Assembly: GCA_045430305.1 (NCBI GenBank)
Contig: JAILXW010000001.1
Coordinates: forward strand, 62,001-126,000
DNA from: Agarilytica sp045430305
Lineage (GTDB): Bacteria > Pseudomonadota > Gammaproteobacteria > Pseudomonadales > Cellvibrionaceae
DNA length: 64,000 nt
Reading direction: 5' to 3'
The translations under genes and the position numbers were made by a program. Below the pieces are notes generated by a model, which saw nothing but the letters and a program-made list of their open reading frames with translations, was not told the origin of the DNA and did no database searches. Position 1 is the first letter of the stretch. Each line of letters begins with the position of its first letter. This document shows positions 36,701-42,426 of this stretch, piece by piece.

Positions 36701-37786
36701 ACTTCACGTTACTTGGTCGATAAACAATTGCCATACGCACAAGTGGTGGAAGAGCGCGATGGTGGTAATGGTCTTACGGCGCGTTACACACATGGGCTGG
36801 ATTTAGTTAGCCAGGAACGCAGTGGTAATAAACATTATTTCCATACCGATGCGCTCGGAAGTACGCGATTGTTAACAGATTCTTCTGGTTCGGTCAGCGA
36901 TGAATATAGCTATTTACCTTACGGCAAACAGGATGTTTATAGCGGATCCACAAATAATGATTACCAATATACTGGTGAGCAATATGATCCGGAGTTAGGG
37001 AAATATTATTTACGAGCACGTTATTATTCGCCTACTAACGCGCGTTTCCTCAATATGGATACTTGGGCAGGGCGTAAAAACGATCCAACCACGCTTAATA
37101 AATATCTCTACGCAAATGCCAACCCAGTAATGAATGTAGACCCAAGCGGAAATTTTTCTTTGGGCAGTTTAATGGCGGGAGTGAATGTGCGGGCTACGTT
37201 GACAACAATGGCACAACAGGGGTTCCGTGTATCTCTTAAGTGTGCAAAGGTTGTTGCGAAGATGGCTGGTGGTATGCCAGCCGCAGGAAAGTTGAAAACT
37301 GCGTTTCGTAACCTGATTAAAGGAACAGGGATTTGCGGCGCTACGGGTTGGCAGACTGCGTACTATGTAGCACATCGGACGGGTCTGAGTGTGACACAAA
37401 AGATGGCTAAAAATTATGTGAGCTGGAAAAAGTATAAGTCAATGTATAGCTTTATTCATCGAAACCTTTGGAGTGGTAAGAAAAAGAACCCCGGCTATGA
37501 ATATCACCATATTGTGGAGCAAAGTTCTATTTTTAGCGGGAACGGAAATGCAATTAATTCAGTGCTAAATGTGGTGCCAACGTTGAAAATATTCCATGCT
37601 GTTATTTCCAAATATTATTCGTCTAAGCCGGTTTTTACAGAAGAAGGGGGCGGGAATTATTCGAGCTTCCGAAAATGGTTAAATGCAAAACGAAAAAGCT
37701 ATCCAAAGCAGTCAAGAATAGGGCTTAATATTTGGGTTGATGCCCATAGTCTAGACGTAAATTGGACACCGAATAGTGAAATATAG
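24761..37786 (+). CDS. Giant secreted Rhs/YD-repeat polymorphic toxin with Ig-like repeats
   Basis: 4341 residues from the ATG at 24761. Signal peptide 1-23 (ends TSAYA). In order: repeats of a YVIAWQS-QDGSGYGVY type (about 85-457); about a dozen He_PIG Ig-like repeats (pattern YxYDVxAxDP, LTYSL, APxGMTIDxxTGxIxW) to about residue 2720, several interrupted by other domains: FG-GAP-like D-x-D-x-D-G blades (880-1314) plus CARDB (1329-1447), a SPRY-like domain (1565-1757) and an FD-DALEEAAHINDQYPG module (about 1995-2150). Two further Ig-like units, then the Rhs shell with YD repeats (about 2907-4080), the Rhs core (YLRARYYSPTNARFLNMD, YANANPVMNVDPSGNF, to about 4132), and a variable C-terminal tip of about 209 residues with YEYHHIVEQS (H4249, H4250), an HNH-like motif. 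The tip is likely a nuclease toxin. Sec export rather than T6SS is suggested by the signal peptide. Confidence 0.85.
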   Translation: MLYNYVKFILGFILFTGATSAYAQSTAPIISNDFPSSAYVGQSYSHTPIVDAADANFVGVSNYQAPGNSGPVPGDQYRVNSHSSSHQHEAAFVQLNDGAYVIAWQSLGQDGSDYGVYAQMYTQDGQPIGVEFPLHSVEQGDQKSVALAPHSDGGFVAVWESENLDDSGRAIAVRQFNLDGTPVGAEIAVNATISGDQITPDIILLSNDSYIVTWVSESDDSTAKNIVARVLQSDTTPVDGEWSVNTYRTENQDRPRIAAMSNDNVVILWQSYSQDGSGYGVYHRRFLADGTPLDASDVLVNVAQQYVSQWLAELTVLTNDNYVITYSSTYQGADQSGDGVFQSLYSPSGTAIVSDVLVNTYTPNSQESSTVSALAGGGYINAWNSYPQDGSGYGVYFQQYDNSATAVGDETLAAELTEGDQRYPLIGALSDGGFVVVFRSEWTAWDEYWGVHARNFSILDTPPGDTQFTDLFWSPTQQPDNSEQTFSYRKIDGSNWIIADAALVDGVYRVSFEGLDEGMYQYKIDYTENDLLAKRISNNFSVGGESTTYPDALYFELTLAPSGMTMDSATGVVAWTPGQSQVGNHDVSFTVWNSSELNDTQTATITVSDLANTPPVITSDAVLQATVGEQYAYAVIAIDEQTQNLAYRLSEAPVEMSIDLSTGFISWRPTPDDIGLHAVSVIVTDEGGLSAQQDYQILVDQINTAPTITSDPVIESNRGDLYIYDVDAVDPDLLDTMTFILLEAPEGMTINASTGEINWDTSNTAVDTYPVSVLVFDSLEASDQQNFLISLRDSNLPPVIISEPMTQTAEGQSYQYDVNANDPNTSDALTYHINNAHSGMSIDAISGLVEWTSGSEYYVGVAQSAESCRMPIPDIGTFEPVLKWEWNSSSVESNFTQVMAPPVVAQLSDDNDDGLINSDDTPDVIFASFVNDVRSEAMLRVISGADGSEVLTINNPAHRVGQFSMPAVGDIDGDGRPEIVALGFENKMFVFEDDGSLKWELQDDRLSLWSPNNYGGPSLADIDQNGTPEIIFGTAVISAEGEILWKGAGTHSGRNHWDGNVADYFTYALDWDESIPGLEIIAGASVYDKDGNLLWQNDIVGDGFTAVANFDADADPELVVVNDGRVYIVDNDGQMLFSSVSLPGGGVGGPPTVADMNGDGIPEIGVAGQGAYSVLDNEASLLWWSETQDNSSHFTGSTVFDFDGDGRAEVVYGDEIYLYVYRGETGEVLFQIPNGSGTALEYPVVADIDSDGHAELLVVRNYFQSSIPGIRAFEDANDSWVATRQQWNQYSYHIDHINDDGTVPTDPEKSWQTHNSFRLNAFGDRSPLSQPDLIISDITVIADQSGSGLVTEFDAHITVENSGDAAANGQITISLYSDDPSVGGNLLGEAQSLDILAGGSVETVIRNISTALVDDTLYAVISTVGVDECVTKNNSARAAFVHVDVADPDNETDHQVYALNVIRDISAPVITSTATTDPAAGDLFTYDLNAEGLGELTYELQTAPEGMTIDSVTGVITWLPSITSEGERFNVEVRVEGEQGLFDIQNFTLEVQTARLNTDPVIVKEVACEFDQYDWLEVSGSFVVSNEGRTFNESTDQSGNAIGNLDLGLNNQAYWEIQVDAIDLLQSLGWGVIRDTDTVLQPPYNLTWDHRNSVVARTTYSWVADYGQGGAPLYSGTSEEAAFQIGDTLMVAWDKGRLYFGSNGVWWNNADPANGIGFIAEGLSGFRPYLSHNNIGGSSQYTVNSTNADFTYQSPFLCPAAVLFSEVGDDYAFDAEAFDADGDVLVYSLTESPSGMTIDTASGLVEWMPAVWDVGDNAVNVRVQDGRGGEDNYSFTLTVDAYTNGAPVIVSYPKTIVREPEYFYFVQVEDPNFGDIHTFYLDAAPQGMTIDTNTGVILWAPTLEQVGDHDVSVRVQDSGGLEGTQLYTLSYVTDPTAPVIVSDPIVIAEEAVLYQYDVDAIDPNPSEILTYSLNQSPASMEINSDTGLINWYAYSPEGFTEIPFDALEEAAHINDQYPGIHFSAYDTDGTPKPIYAEFHDDPRYGASEQMYLAPRVYRTDNIYDWEINFDSPVDYFYIRVLDAEEALTIETYRGNVKVGSFPQPRSGNEGHDFSVGEIGGDLLFDRIVFNVDPGGPELFDNVKYHTAALATVEVRATNSLGKFDEQRFDIAFTTGNFPPVFTSRPIRGGVANSEYRYQLTAVDYSSDPVAYALENAPDGMQVDGNGLITWSPILSDLGQHPIRLIATDGQGGEDTQEYLLTVRDTDSSAIFTSQPLLLAYPNIEYAYKARAYDPEGDEVHFYLQQGPEGMSVNLADGQLVWTPSEADIGYHNISIEGRGRFGGQSATQDFVLQVIGESQAPHIISSPVLDVYVDSEYRYTVNAIDLDETSFLNYQLLAAPAAMTIDTLTGEMLWTPTTSELGDHAIQVQVMDSDGLSDSQTFTLTVLQGNAFPVISSTPSNYATVDSTYVYDIVASDENTNDVLTYSLLSGPVGMDVNGATGTLSWTPGNDDVGSHDVSVRVTDPAGAYVQQNFTVTVQNADIEPPVVGLVVNPIDVVVGDTVDIQISAFDNVAITSVTLEINGQSITLDGENSAVYTPSVSGTHTVVATAVDTSGNSTSTTLDINVSVNTNTAPVITSNHMLSATSGIEYVYDVQATDAEGDTLTYSLVSAPSGMTIDSTMGEIIWIPNTSGAFAITVRVSDGELYDEESWQIVVAAPIPLFAELSVTPNLVDPGESVTIGLYVEGAIGNLAREVWVDGAIISLDEDGTALFSSDVVGEHVVDTVVSDSVDSVTDQTTFFVRDLSDTTPPVVTLSSPNIGEMTTITDVIGSVNDENLISWQLGLVRKDSGHMKILADGSENFTSSSIASIEPFALMNGLYSVVLQASDIGGNTVSESRQIVVEGNLKVGNFSISFTDVVIPTTGIDISVTRTYDTRRREEDLDFGYGWTVDYQDAQIFESRKIGSAWELVQYATGPFGIIQNYCVEPIGDAPVVAVLLPNGRLEKFEVAASPQCNEGVPILDVNFVFTPMEGTYATLNQASYGSVRLVNGNLEHLGDSEVADADIYQMSTVDGTTYNLDQNFGIRSIIDTNGNHVTFSDTGIVSSTGKSIEFQRDAEGRITRVTDPMGHSVSYGYDTGGDLVSVVDQVGDQTQFAYLADHYLHTITSPSGVVIAANEYDSSGRFVRQTDSSGDTVEFIHDLINRREIIVDQLGRSWTYLYDVDGNILEEVDPDGNTITRTYDTDGNELTVTDQNGNTATMTYDTRGNLLSTTDPNGNTISASYDSDGRILTETTAGGGITQYSYDGNGNVLSISGPLGTGVTHAYDAQGNLLSTTDALGNVTLQSYDAYGNVASTEDAEGNVRTYSYDLNGNLAGELFSYVDETGNVVSSSTTKQYDGKNRLVSTVLPDGRSVSRAYTSDGALNQLVNASGHTVSAVFDARGNASSYTFADGTTIQENHDAFGLKRSQTDVFGRTTQYNYNNRGERVETIHPDGSITMTSYDPSGQINGERDANGNWTQYEYDLAGNRTKIINALGEETLFTYDADGNHISMTDANGHTTSYQYDLVGRLTRTNFPDSTYTETEYDISGRVIAEIDQKGNRTEFDYDALGRLIKVTDPLLNETIYTYNALGKRNSETDARGNTTSWVYDANGRIVERTLPIGMSESHSYDSDGYRVGHTDFNGGTTSMSYDVLSNRLSSKSFPDGTQVQYAFDEMANTWSSITTNGETETTYVDAMDRVTRVVDTQGNEINYTYDAAGNRASMTSESGTIQYEYDALNRLTKVIDIDLSETDYTYDAVGNVKTVSYPNNVVSTYFYDTRNQLVQVEHREGVITLLGQYSYVLDDVGNRTQVSDHRGRIEDFEYDALNRLTRATINEPTQGLALYEYTYDEVSNLATVSLNGLLQESYSYDENDRIQSGSGITYAYDLNGNTLSATGANETASYSYDSRNRLVDAQLGGNQLAYQYDDSGIRTHRTVNGVTSRYLVDKQLPYAQVVEERDGGNGLTARYTHGLDLVSQERSGNKHYFHTDALGSTRLLTDSSGSVSDEYSYLPYGKQDVYSGSTNNDYQYTGEQYDPELGKYYLRARYYSPTNARFLNMDTWAGRKNDPTTLNKYLYANANPVMNVDPSGNFSLGSLMAGVNVRATLTTMAQQGFRVSLKCAKVVAKMAGGMPAAGKLKTAFRNLIKGTGICGATGWQTAYYVAHRTGLSVTQKMAKNYVSWKKYKSMYSFIHRNLWSGKKKNPGYEYHHIVEQSSIFSGNGNAINSVLNVVPTLKIFHAVISKYYSSKPVFTEEGGGNYSSFRKWLNAKRKSYPKQSRIGLNIWVDAHSLDVNWTPNSEI
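37156..37783 (+). other. Rhs C-terminal toxin tip, putative HNH-type nuclease
   Basis: After the conserved Rhs core motif NPVMNVDPSGN the sequence changes to a basic, alpha-helical region (SLGSLMAGVNVRATL, KCAKVVAKMAGG) and then EYHHIVEQSSIFSG, NSVLNVVPTLKIFHAVISKY. A His-His pair, an Asn and a later His are the layout of HNH/endonuclease VII-like toxin domains. In known Rhs proteins this tip is released inside the shell. Assignment is by motif only. Confidence 0.6.
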
Positions 37787-37849
37787 CATTAGCACAGCCC
37801 GTTCTAGGTTTAGTTTATTGGCTTGTGTTTATCGAGGTGTAAATTTTAC

Positions 37850-37877
37850 AAGACGGCTCCTGAGGAGGGGCTGTCTT
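37850..37877 (+). terminator. Candidate terminator of the Rhs gene
   Basis: AAGACGGCTCC and GGGGCTGTCTT pair over 11 bases with two G-T wobbles around TGAGGA, followed by a weak GCTTTGTT tail. It lies 63 bases after the stop. Confidence 0.5.
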
Positions 37878-38274
37878 GCTTTGTTAAGTTTATAATCACC
37901 AACTAACGACCTTTCAGTTGTCTTGAGTTCTTACCGTGTGTCACGAAAAGACAAAATTCATTCCAAGTCATAGGGTGTTTCTTATAAATACACGACGGTT
38001 GCCCTTGTAATATTTTCTATAGGGGCCCAATCACCCGAACGGAATTTTTCTATACTTAGCATCCAAGTACCACCGACGCATAATACATTGGCGCTTACCT
38101 ATATCAGGAATAGCGACACTAGTGCATCCATGTTCCATAGCTCTCTCCCATTCATAGGCTTCGCGACATTAGTACATCCATTTACAAAACACCCTGTTCG
38201 AAATTTGGATTCACAATTCTGGTATTCGTATCAGATTTTCTTGTACTATTAGACTCATAATCACGAGGTATGTA
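37878..38274. other. Broken stretch after the Rhs gene, no intact immunity gene
   Basis: Nearly 400 bases without an intact gene. On the minus strand broken frames read like protein (EAYEWERAMEHGCTSVAIPD, then RRWYLDAKYRKIPFG and a stop). A 19-base near repeat, GCGACAYTAGTRCATCCAT, occurs at about 38112-38130 and 38162-38180. This may be a decayed gene; it is where an immunity gene would be expected, but on the wrong strand. Confidence 0.35.
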
Positions 38275-38955
38275 ATGGTTAAATCCTTTGAAGACATCAA
38301 AGTCCGAGCAGTCAAAAGAAAAGGCGGAGAAGAAGCCCTAAAAGTCTTACTGCCAACTGGCGATATTCTCACCCCTAAAAAAATTGCAAAAATACCTGAT
38401 GACCGTTTTTTGTCTGCAATGACCAAAGGTGTTTTTCAAGCTGGTTTTAACTGGAAGGTGATAGAAAATAAATGGGATGGATTCGAAGAGGCTTTATGGG
38501 GTTTTAATGTGAAGCGTTGTGCTTTTATGAGCCCAGATGATCAAGATGCTTTAATGCAAGACACCAAGGTTGTGCGCAATGCACAAAAGATATCGACGGT
38601 ACCATTGAACGCACAGATGATACTTGAGGTGCAAAAAGAGCACGGTTCCTTTGCTAGTTTTATTGCCCGTTGGCCCAACGACGACTGCATAGGTTTATTG
38701 GAATATTTAAAAAAGCATGGTGCGCGTCTTGGTGGCGCCACAGCACAATATTTTTTGCGACGAATGGGCTACGACGGTTTTGTTCTTGGGCGGGACGGTA
38801 CGGCAGCATTAATCAATGCGGGTGTTATCGATAAAGCGCCAACCAGCAAGAAAGCCCTCAGAGCCGTTCAAGAAGCTTACAATCAGTGGCATAAAGAAAG
38901 CGGCTATGGTTATGCGGAAATCAGCCGAGTTCTCGCTTTATCGATTGATACATAA
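38275..38955 (+). CDS. DNA-3-methyladenine glycosylase I-like protein (HhH-GPD fold)
   Basis: 226 residues, soluble. The segment FLSAMTKGVFQAGFNWKVIE, followed by KWDGFEEALWGFNV, then DTKVVRNAQKISTVPLNAQM and SFASFIARWPND, and GGATAQYFLRRMGYDGFVL matches the Tag family (there: LEGQQAGLSW, IIRHRGKI, SFMQACGLVNDHV) at a distance. The N-terminal Cys/His zinc pair of E. coli Tag is missing. It probably removes alkylated bases from DNA. GAGGTATGTA precedes the ATG. Its stop is five bases from the convergent nhaA stop. It is not an obvious Rhs immunity protein. Confidence 0.75.
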   Translation: MVKSFEDIKVRAVKRKGGEEALKVLLPTGDILTPKKIAKIPDDRFLSAMTKGVFQAGFNWKVIENKWDGFEEALWGFNVKRCAFMSPDDQDALMQDTKVVRNAQKISTVPLNAQMILEVQKEHGSFASFIARWPNDDCIGLLEYLKKHGARLGGATAQYFLRRMGYDGFVLGRDGTAALINAGVIDKAPTSKKALRAVQEAYNQWHKESGYGYAEISRVLALSIDT

Positions 38956-38960
38956 AACGA

Positions 38961-40187
38961 TTAATTCGCTGTGTTATTTGATTCCACTTCATCTAACCCG
39001 TGGTGTAACACGATGTAGCCGATTATTCCAGAAAGAAGGCTTCCGCTGAGAATGCCGAGGGTATAAGTAGTTGCTGGTATTTGTGCGATACTTTCAAACG
39101 CCAAGGAAGAAATAAATAAGCTCATTGTAAAGCCGATTCCGCAAAGGAAAGAAAGACCCAGTAATTGGCTCCATTCAATATCTTCAGGCAATTTAACCAG
39201 TCTTATCTTTGTAGCGATAAAACATATACCGATGATGCCGAGAGGTTTCCCTAAAATTAGACCGAGCGCAACGCCCATTGTCACCGGGTGGATAAAGTTG
39301 GACAGCTGTAAGCCCATCAAATAAATACCGGCATTAAAAAATGCAAAAAGGGGCAGGTGTAAATACATGACCCAAGGTCTGAGCATGCTCTCAAACGTTA
39401 CAAGGGGCGATTGGTCAGAATTTTCACTGGTATGGGGTATTAGCAAACCCAATAGTACACCGGCAACAGTAGCGTGCACGCCAGATTTCAAGACAAAAAC
39501 CCACATTACAATGCCGATGTTGATATACACATCTAAGCGGCGAATGCCCATTTTTCGGATGAAAACTAAAAGCCCGACACATACTGCCGCACCTAACAAA
39601 GAAACATGTGAAAGCTCATCAACATAAAAAAATGCAATGATCAGTATTGCGCCCAAATCGTCGATTATGGCGAGGGTTAGCAGGAATACTCTAAGAGATG
39701 TGGGTACGCGTGGGCCTAAAAGTGCCAGTACCCCTAAGGCAAAAGCAATGTCGGTTGCAGCTGGAATCGCCCAGCCAACTTGCGTGACGTCATTACCTGA
39801 ATTGATAAAAAGATAAATGATGGCTGGCACCGCCATGCCGCCGACGGCGCCTATTGCTGGAAGCACTGCTTTGCGTCGATCGGAAAGGTACCCAGAAATC
39901 CACTCCCTTTTGATTTCTAAACCGACCAAGGTAAAAAATATCGCCATCAGTCCGTCGTTCACCCAAAGAAGTAAGGGTTTTTCTAAATTAAATTCGCCGA
40001 AGTTGAATGCGATGGGCGTTACACGAAGCGAATTATACAAATCGGCCAGCGAGGAGTTCGCCACGAGTAAAGCTACTAGAGTGGCTAGGGCCAAAAGAAT
40101 GCCGGGAAATAGGCTATCCGAAGTCTCATGGTGTGCATGAGAGGAGTGTTTTGATTTTAGAGCTAACTTGAAGCGCGAATTCTTCAT
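38961..40187 (-). CDS. nhaA: Na+/H+ antiporter NhaA
   Basis: NhaA exchanges two protons for one sodium across the inner membrane and supports pH and salt tolerance. The 408-residue product has about 12 hydrophobic helices. Ion-site aspartates are present: D146 in IPAATDIAFALG and D176/D177 in LAIIDDLGAI (E. coli D133 and D163/D164). Other family segments are FFTLVGLEIKREW, LPAIGAVGGMAVPA and GIGFTMSLFISSLAF. The N-terminal 22 residues are His-rich (KHSSHAHHETS). Expected in a marine bacterium. Confidence 0.97.
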   Translation of the reverse strand: MKNSRFKLALKSKHSSHAHHETSDSLFPGILLALATLVALLVANSSLADLYNSLRVTPIAFNFGEFNLEKPLLLWVNDGLMAIFFTLVGLEIKREWISGYLSDRRKAVLPAIGAVGGMAVPAIIYLFINSGNDVTQVGWAIPAATDIAFALGVLALLGPRVPTSLRVFLLTLAIIDDLGAILIIAFFYVDELSHVSLLGAAVCVGLLVFIRKMGIRRLDVYINIGIVMWVFVLKSGVHATVAGVLLGLLIPHTSENSDQSPLVTFESMLRPWVMYLHLPLFAFFNAGIYLMGLQLSNFIHPVTMGVALGLILGKPLGIIGICFIATKIRLVKLPEDIEWSQLLGLSFLCGIGFTMSLFISSLAFESIAQIPATTYTLGILSGSLLSGIIGYIVLHHGLDEVESNNTAN

Positions 40188-40552
40188 CGTATTTTCAGCG
40201 GGTTCCTAGATAGCGTTCCTAGATGTTTCATTTTTTAATTGTTACAAATAAAACGGATAAAAACGTTCTTGTCTTAATACGCTAAGAAATAAAAAATGGA
40301 TTATTCTATTTTTAGAGCAATTAATGACTAGTAGAACCTAGTTTTATAAAACAATTTTTTATAAAGCAAAGCGCTTTTACTTTAACAGCTAGAGATTTAC
40401 GTTAGGCAGCACTGTATCGTTGGTGTTCCCGTTTAAGTGTATGAAAAATATACGTGAATGTATATTTAAAGTCAGCTCGGCAAGTGCCCAACCAGTGCGC
40501 GATGTGTGCTTTTACAAAAACGAAAGAGAATCCGACAAAGCCTTGTGAACGA
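40188..40552. other. Intergenic stretch between nhaA and pfkA
   Basis: 365 AT-rich bases holding the nhaA promoter region (its left part) and the trailer of the phosphofructokinase gene. No gene and no clear terminator seen. A 65-codon plus-strand frame that runs into the pfkA antisense is a shadow. Confidence 0.45.
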
Positions 40553-41659
40553 TTAACCCATCTTCACGCAGTTGTCGGCGAGAGAATCGAGAGATGCTTT
40601 AAGGTTTGCATCACCAAAGCATACGCCCGTAGCAAGTGCGCTAACGAGTGACATGCTATCTTTGGTAACGGTTTTCACCTTATGAGCAACCGCCTCAAGT
40701 GGCACGCTGGAAAGGTGGTTGTCGTGAATGGTGACCAATCGCCCATATTGTTTTTTTGCCACTAAAGACGCGGCGTAACAGCCAACATTAGTTGCAATGA
40801 GGCGATCGTAGGAAGAGGGTGTTCCACCTCTTTGTACATGCCCAAGTACGGTGGTACGAATTTCTGCATCAATACGCGCCTCTAGTTGGTTTTGAAGTAA
40901 GTGACCAACACCGCCAAGTCGAATAGCGTCGGGGCTACCTTCAATGGTTTTTGATACGCTGAGTTCACCATCCAAAGGTTTCGCGCCTTCAGCGATCACC
41001 ACAATGGCGTAGGCCTGTTTAGCGTGGCAGGCCTCGATTTTTTTTTCGATTTCGTCGAGTTGGTAAGGGAATTCCGGAAGTAAAATCACATCAGCACCAC
41101 CGGCCACGCCGGCGTGCAATGCAATCCAGCCAGCGTAACGCCCCATGGTCTCTACAATCATCACGCGTTTGTGACTTTGCGCGGTAGTGCGCAAACGATC
41201 AATTGCTTCAACGGCAATATCTACCGCAGTATCAAACCCAAAAGTACGATCTGTTTGCGCGATGTCATTATCAATAGTTTTAGGTACGCCGACGAAATTC
41301 ATACCCAGTTTCGACATTTCATAACACAGTGTCATTGAGCCATCGCCACCCATAGAAATGATACAGTCGAGCCCCAATTCCTTGTAATAGTCTGCCACAG
41401 CTTGCGATACGTCTTTACCTTGGTAATTAAAGGGCGACGCGCGATTTACCGTACCTATAACGGTGCCGCCTTTATCTAAAATGTCGATCACATCGTGGCA
41501 GTTAAGTGCGCGGGTACGGCGCTCGATTAAACCGAGAAAGCCTTCTTCTATCGCAATCACATCGGCGTGGTATTCATTCATAAGACTGAGTGCTGCGCCC
41601 CGAATAGCAGCGTTCAAGCCTTGGCAGTCACCTCCACCGGTTAAAATTCCAACTTTCAT
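40553..41659 (-). CDS. pfkA: 6-phosphofructokinase (group III, ATP-type signature)
   Basis: Phosphorylates fructose 6-phosphate in glycolysis. 368 residues. GGGDCQGLNAAIRG near the start, GGDGS at 104-108, PKTIDNDI at 126-133 (catalytic D130), MGRYAGWIALHAG, LGHVQRGGTPSSYDR. The residue matching E. coli G104 is G107, which favours ATP over pyrophosphate, whereas the one matching G124 is K127, as in the so-called mixed-substrate group III. So ATP is predicted, but pyrophosphate use cannot be fully excluded. Confidence 0.93.
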   Translation of the reverse strand: MKVGILTGGGDCQGLNAAIRGAALSLMNEYHADVIAIEEGFLGLIERRTRALNCHDVIDILDKGGTVIGTVNRASPFNYQGKDVSQAVADYYKELGLDCIISMGGDGSMTLCYEMSKLGMNFVGVPKTIDNDIAQTDRTFGFDTAVDIAVEAIDRLRTTAQSHKRVMIVETMGRYAGWIALHAGVAGGADVILLPEFPYQLDEIEKKIEACHAKQAYAIVVIAEGAKPLDGELSVSKTIEGSPDAIRLGGVGHLLQNQLEARIDAEIRTTVLGHVQRGGTPSSYDRLIATNVGCYAASLVAKKQYGRLVTIHDNHLSSVPLEAVAHKVKTVTKDSMSLVSALATGVCFGDANLKASLDSLADNCVKMG

Positions 41660-41908
41660 CCGTATTCGCCCCTATATTAGCCCGATCTGTTGGTTCTTAT
41701 GTTACGGGACATTCATTGCGAGACAAGAGAAACTTGGCGCTATCTATTGGGTGTAATCTAGCGTTGGCGGAGAGGTGAAAGCGGTGCGCAGGCCCGTACA
41801 TGGTCGAACGGGGCCTGCGGAGCCACAAAAAGTGGGCCTCTAAACTATGTTACGATTCTCATTCTTAACCAAATGAAATTAACCTAAAATTTTGTATCTG
41901 GGGGATGC

Positions 41909-42256
41909 ATGCAAGATTACCTTTCATACAGAGGCCTTAGCCGAAAAATCGTAGTGTTAGCCGCAGTAAGTGTGACATTGGGCGCTTGCCAGTGGGTTAA
42001 ACCCACTCAAGATGCAAAAGAAGTTTCGTTAGTAAAGCCTGCATACGCACAAAATTGCACGAAAATTGGCGGAACCGTGTCTAAAGTGAAAGCGAAAGTT
42101 GCATTTGTGAAACGGAAAGAGAAGAAAGTGACCGATGAATTGATCACCCTGGCTAAAAATGCAGCTGCTAGGAAGGGGGGCGACACCATCATCGCCAATG
42201 GTCCGCGTGCCGAAGACGGTTCTCAGGAATTCGATATATACCGCTGCTTCAATTAA
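41909..42256 (+). CDS. Small lipoprotein, DUF4156-like
   Basis: 115 residues. N-terminal RKIVVLAAVSVTLGACQW with the lipobox LGAC (Cys about residue 27), so probably lipidated and exported. The rest has NCTKIGGTV, an alpha-helical ELITLAKNAAARKGGDTIIANG and a closing YRC, the usual pattern of DUF4156 lipoproteins. Function unknown. The GGGG just before the ATG may be its ribosome site. htpG follows after 170 bases with its own heat-shock promoter. Confidence 0.75.
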   Translation: MQDYLSYRGLSRKIVVLAAVSVTLGACQWVKPTQDAKEVSLVKPAYAQNCTKIGGTVSKVKAKVAFVKRKEKKVTDELITLAKNAAARKGGDTIIANGPRAEDGSQEFDIYRCFN

Positions 42257-42289
42257 CAAGGCTCTTAGAGTCACAATCCTGCCGGGGGT

Positions 42290-42317
42290 GTTGAATTCTA
42301 CCCGCACGCCCCCATTT
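42290..42317 (+). promoter_or_regulatory. Sigma-32 heat-shock promoter of htpG
   Basis: GTTGAAT (42290-42296), 13 bases, then CCCCATTT (42310-42317). This is close to the sigma-32 consensus CTTGAAA-N(11-15)-CCCCATNT, located 110 bases before the htpG start, as expected for a heat-shock gene. Confidence 0.8.
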
Positions 42318-42426
42318 CCCATCCATAGCCGATCGTTTGCTGGTTGCTTTTTAAGCATTGCCAGGCAGAGAGATCGCCATTTTTCCTGACACATTTCTAT
42401 CAAAGCAATAATGAGGAGTTTGCCCG

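Noticed and set aside
41787..41819. GC-rich hairpin GCAGGCCCGT / ACGGGGCCTGC as terminator
   Set aside because: No T-tract on either side and it is upstream of both neighbouring genes; left unassigned.
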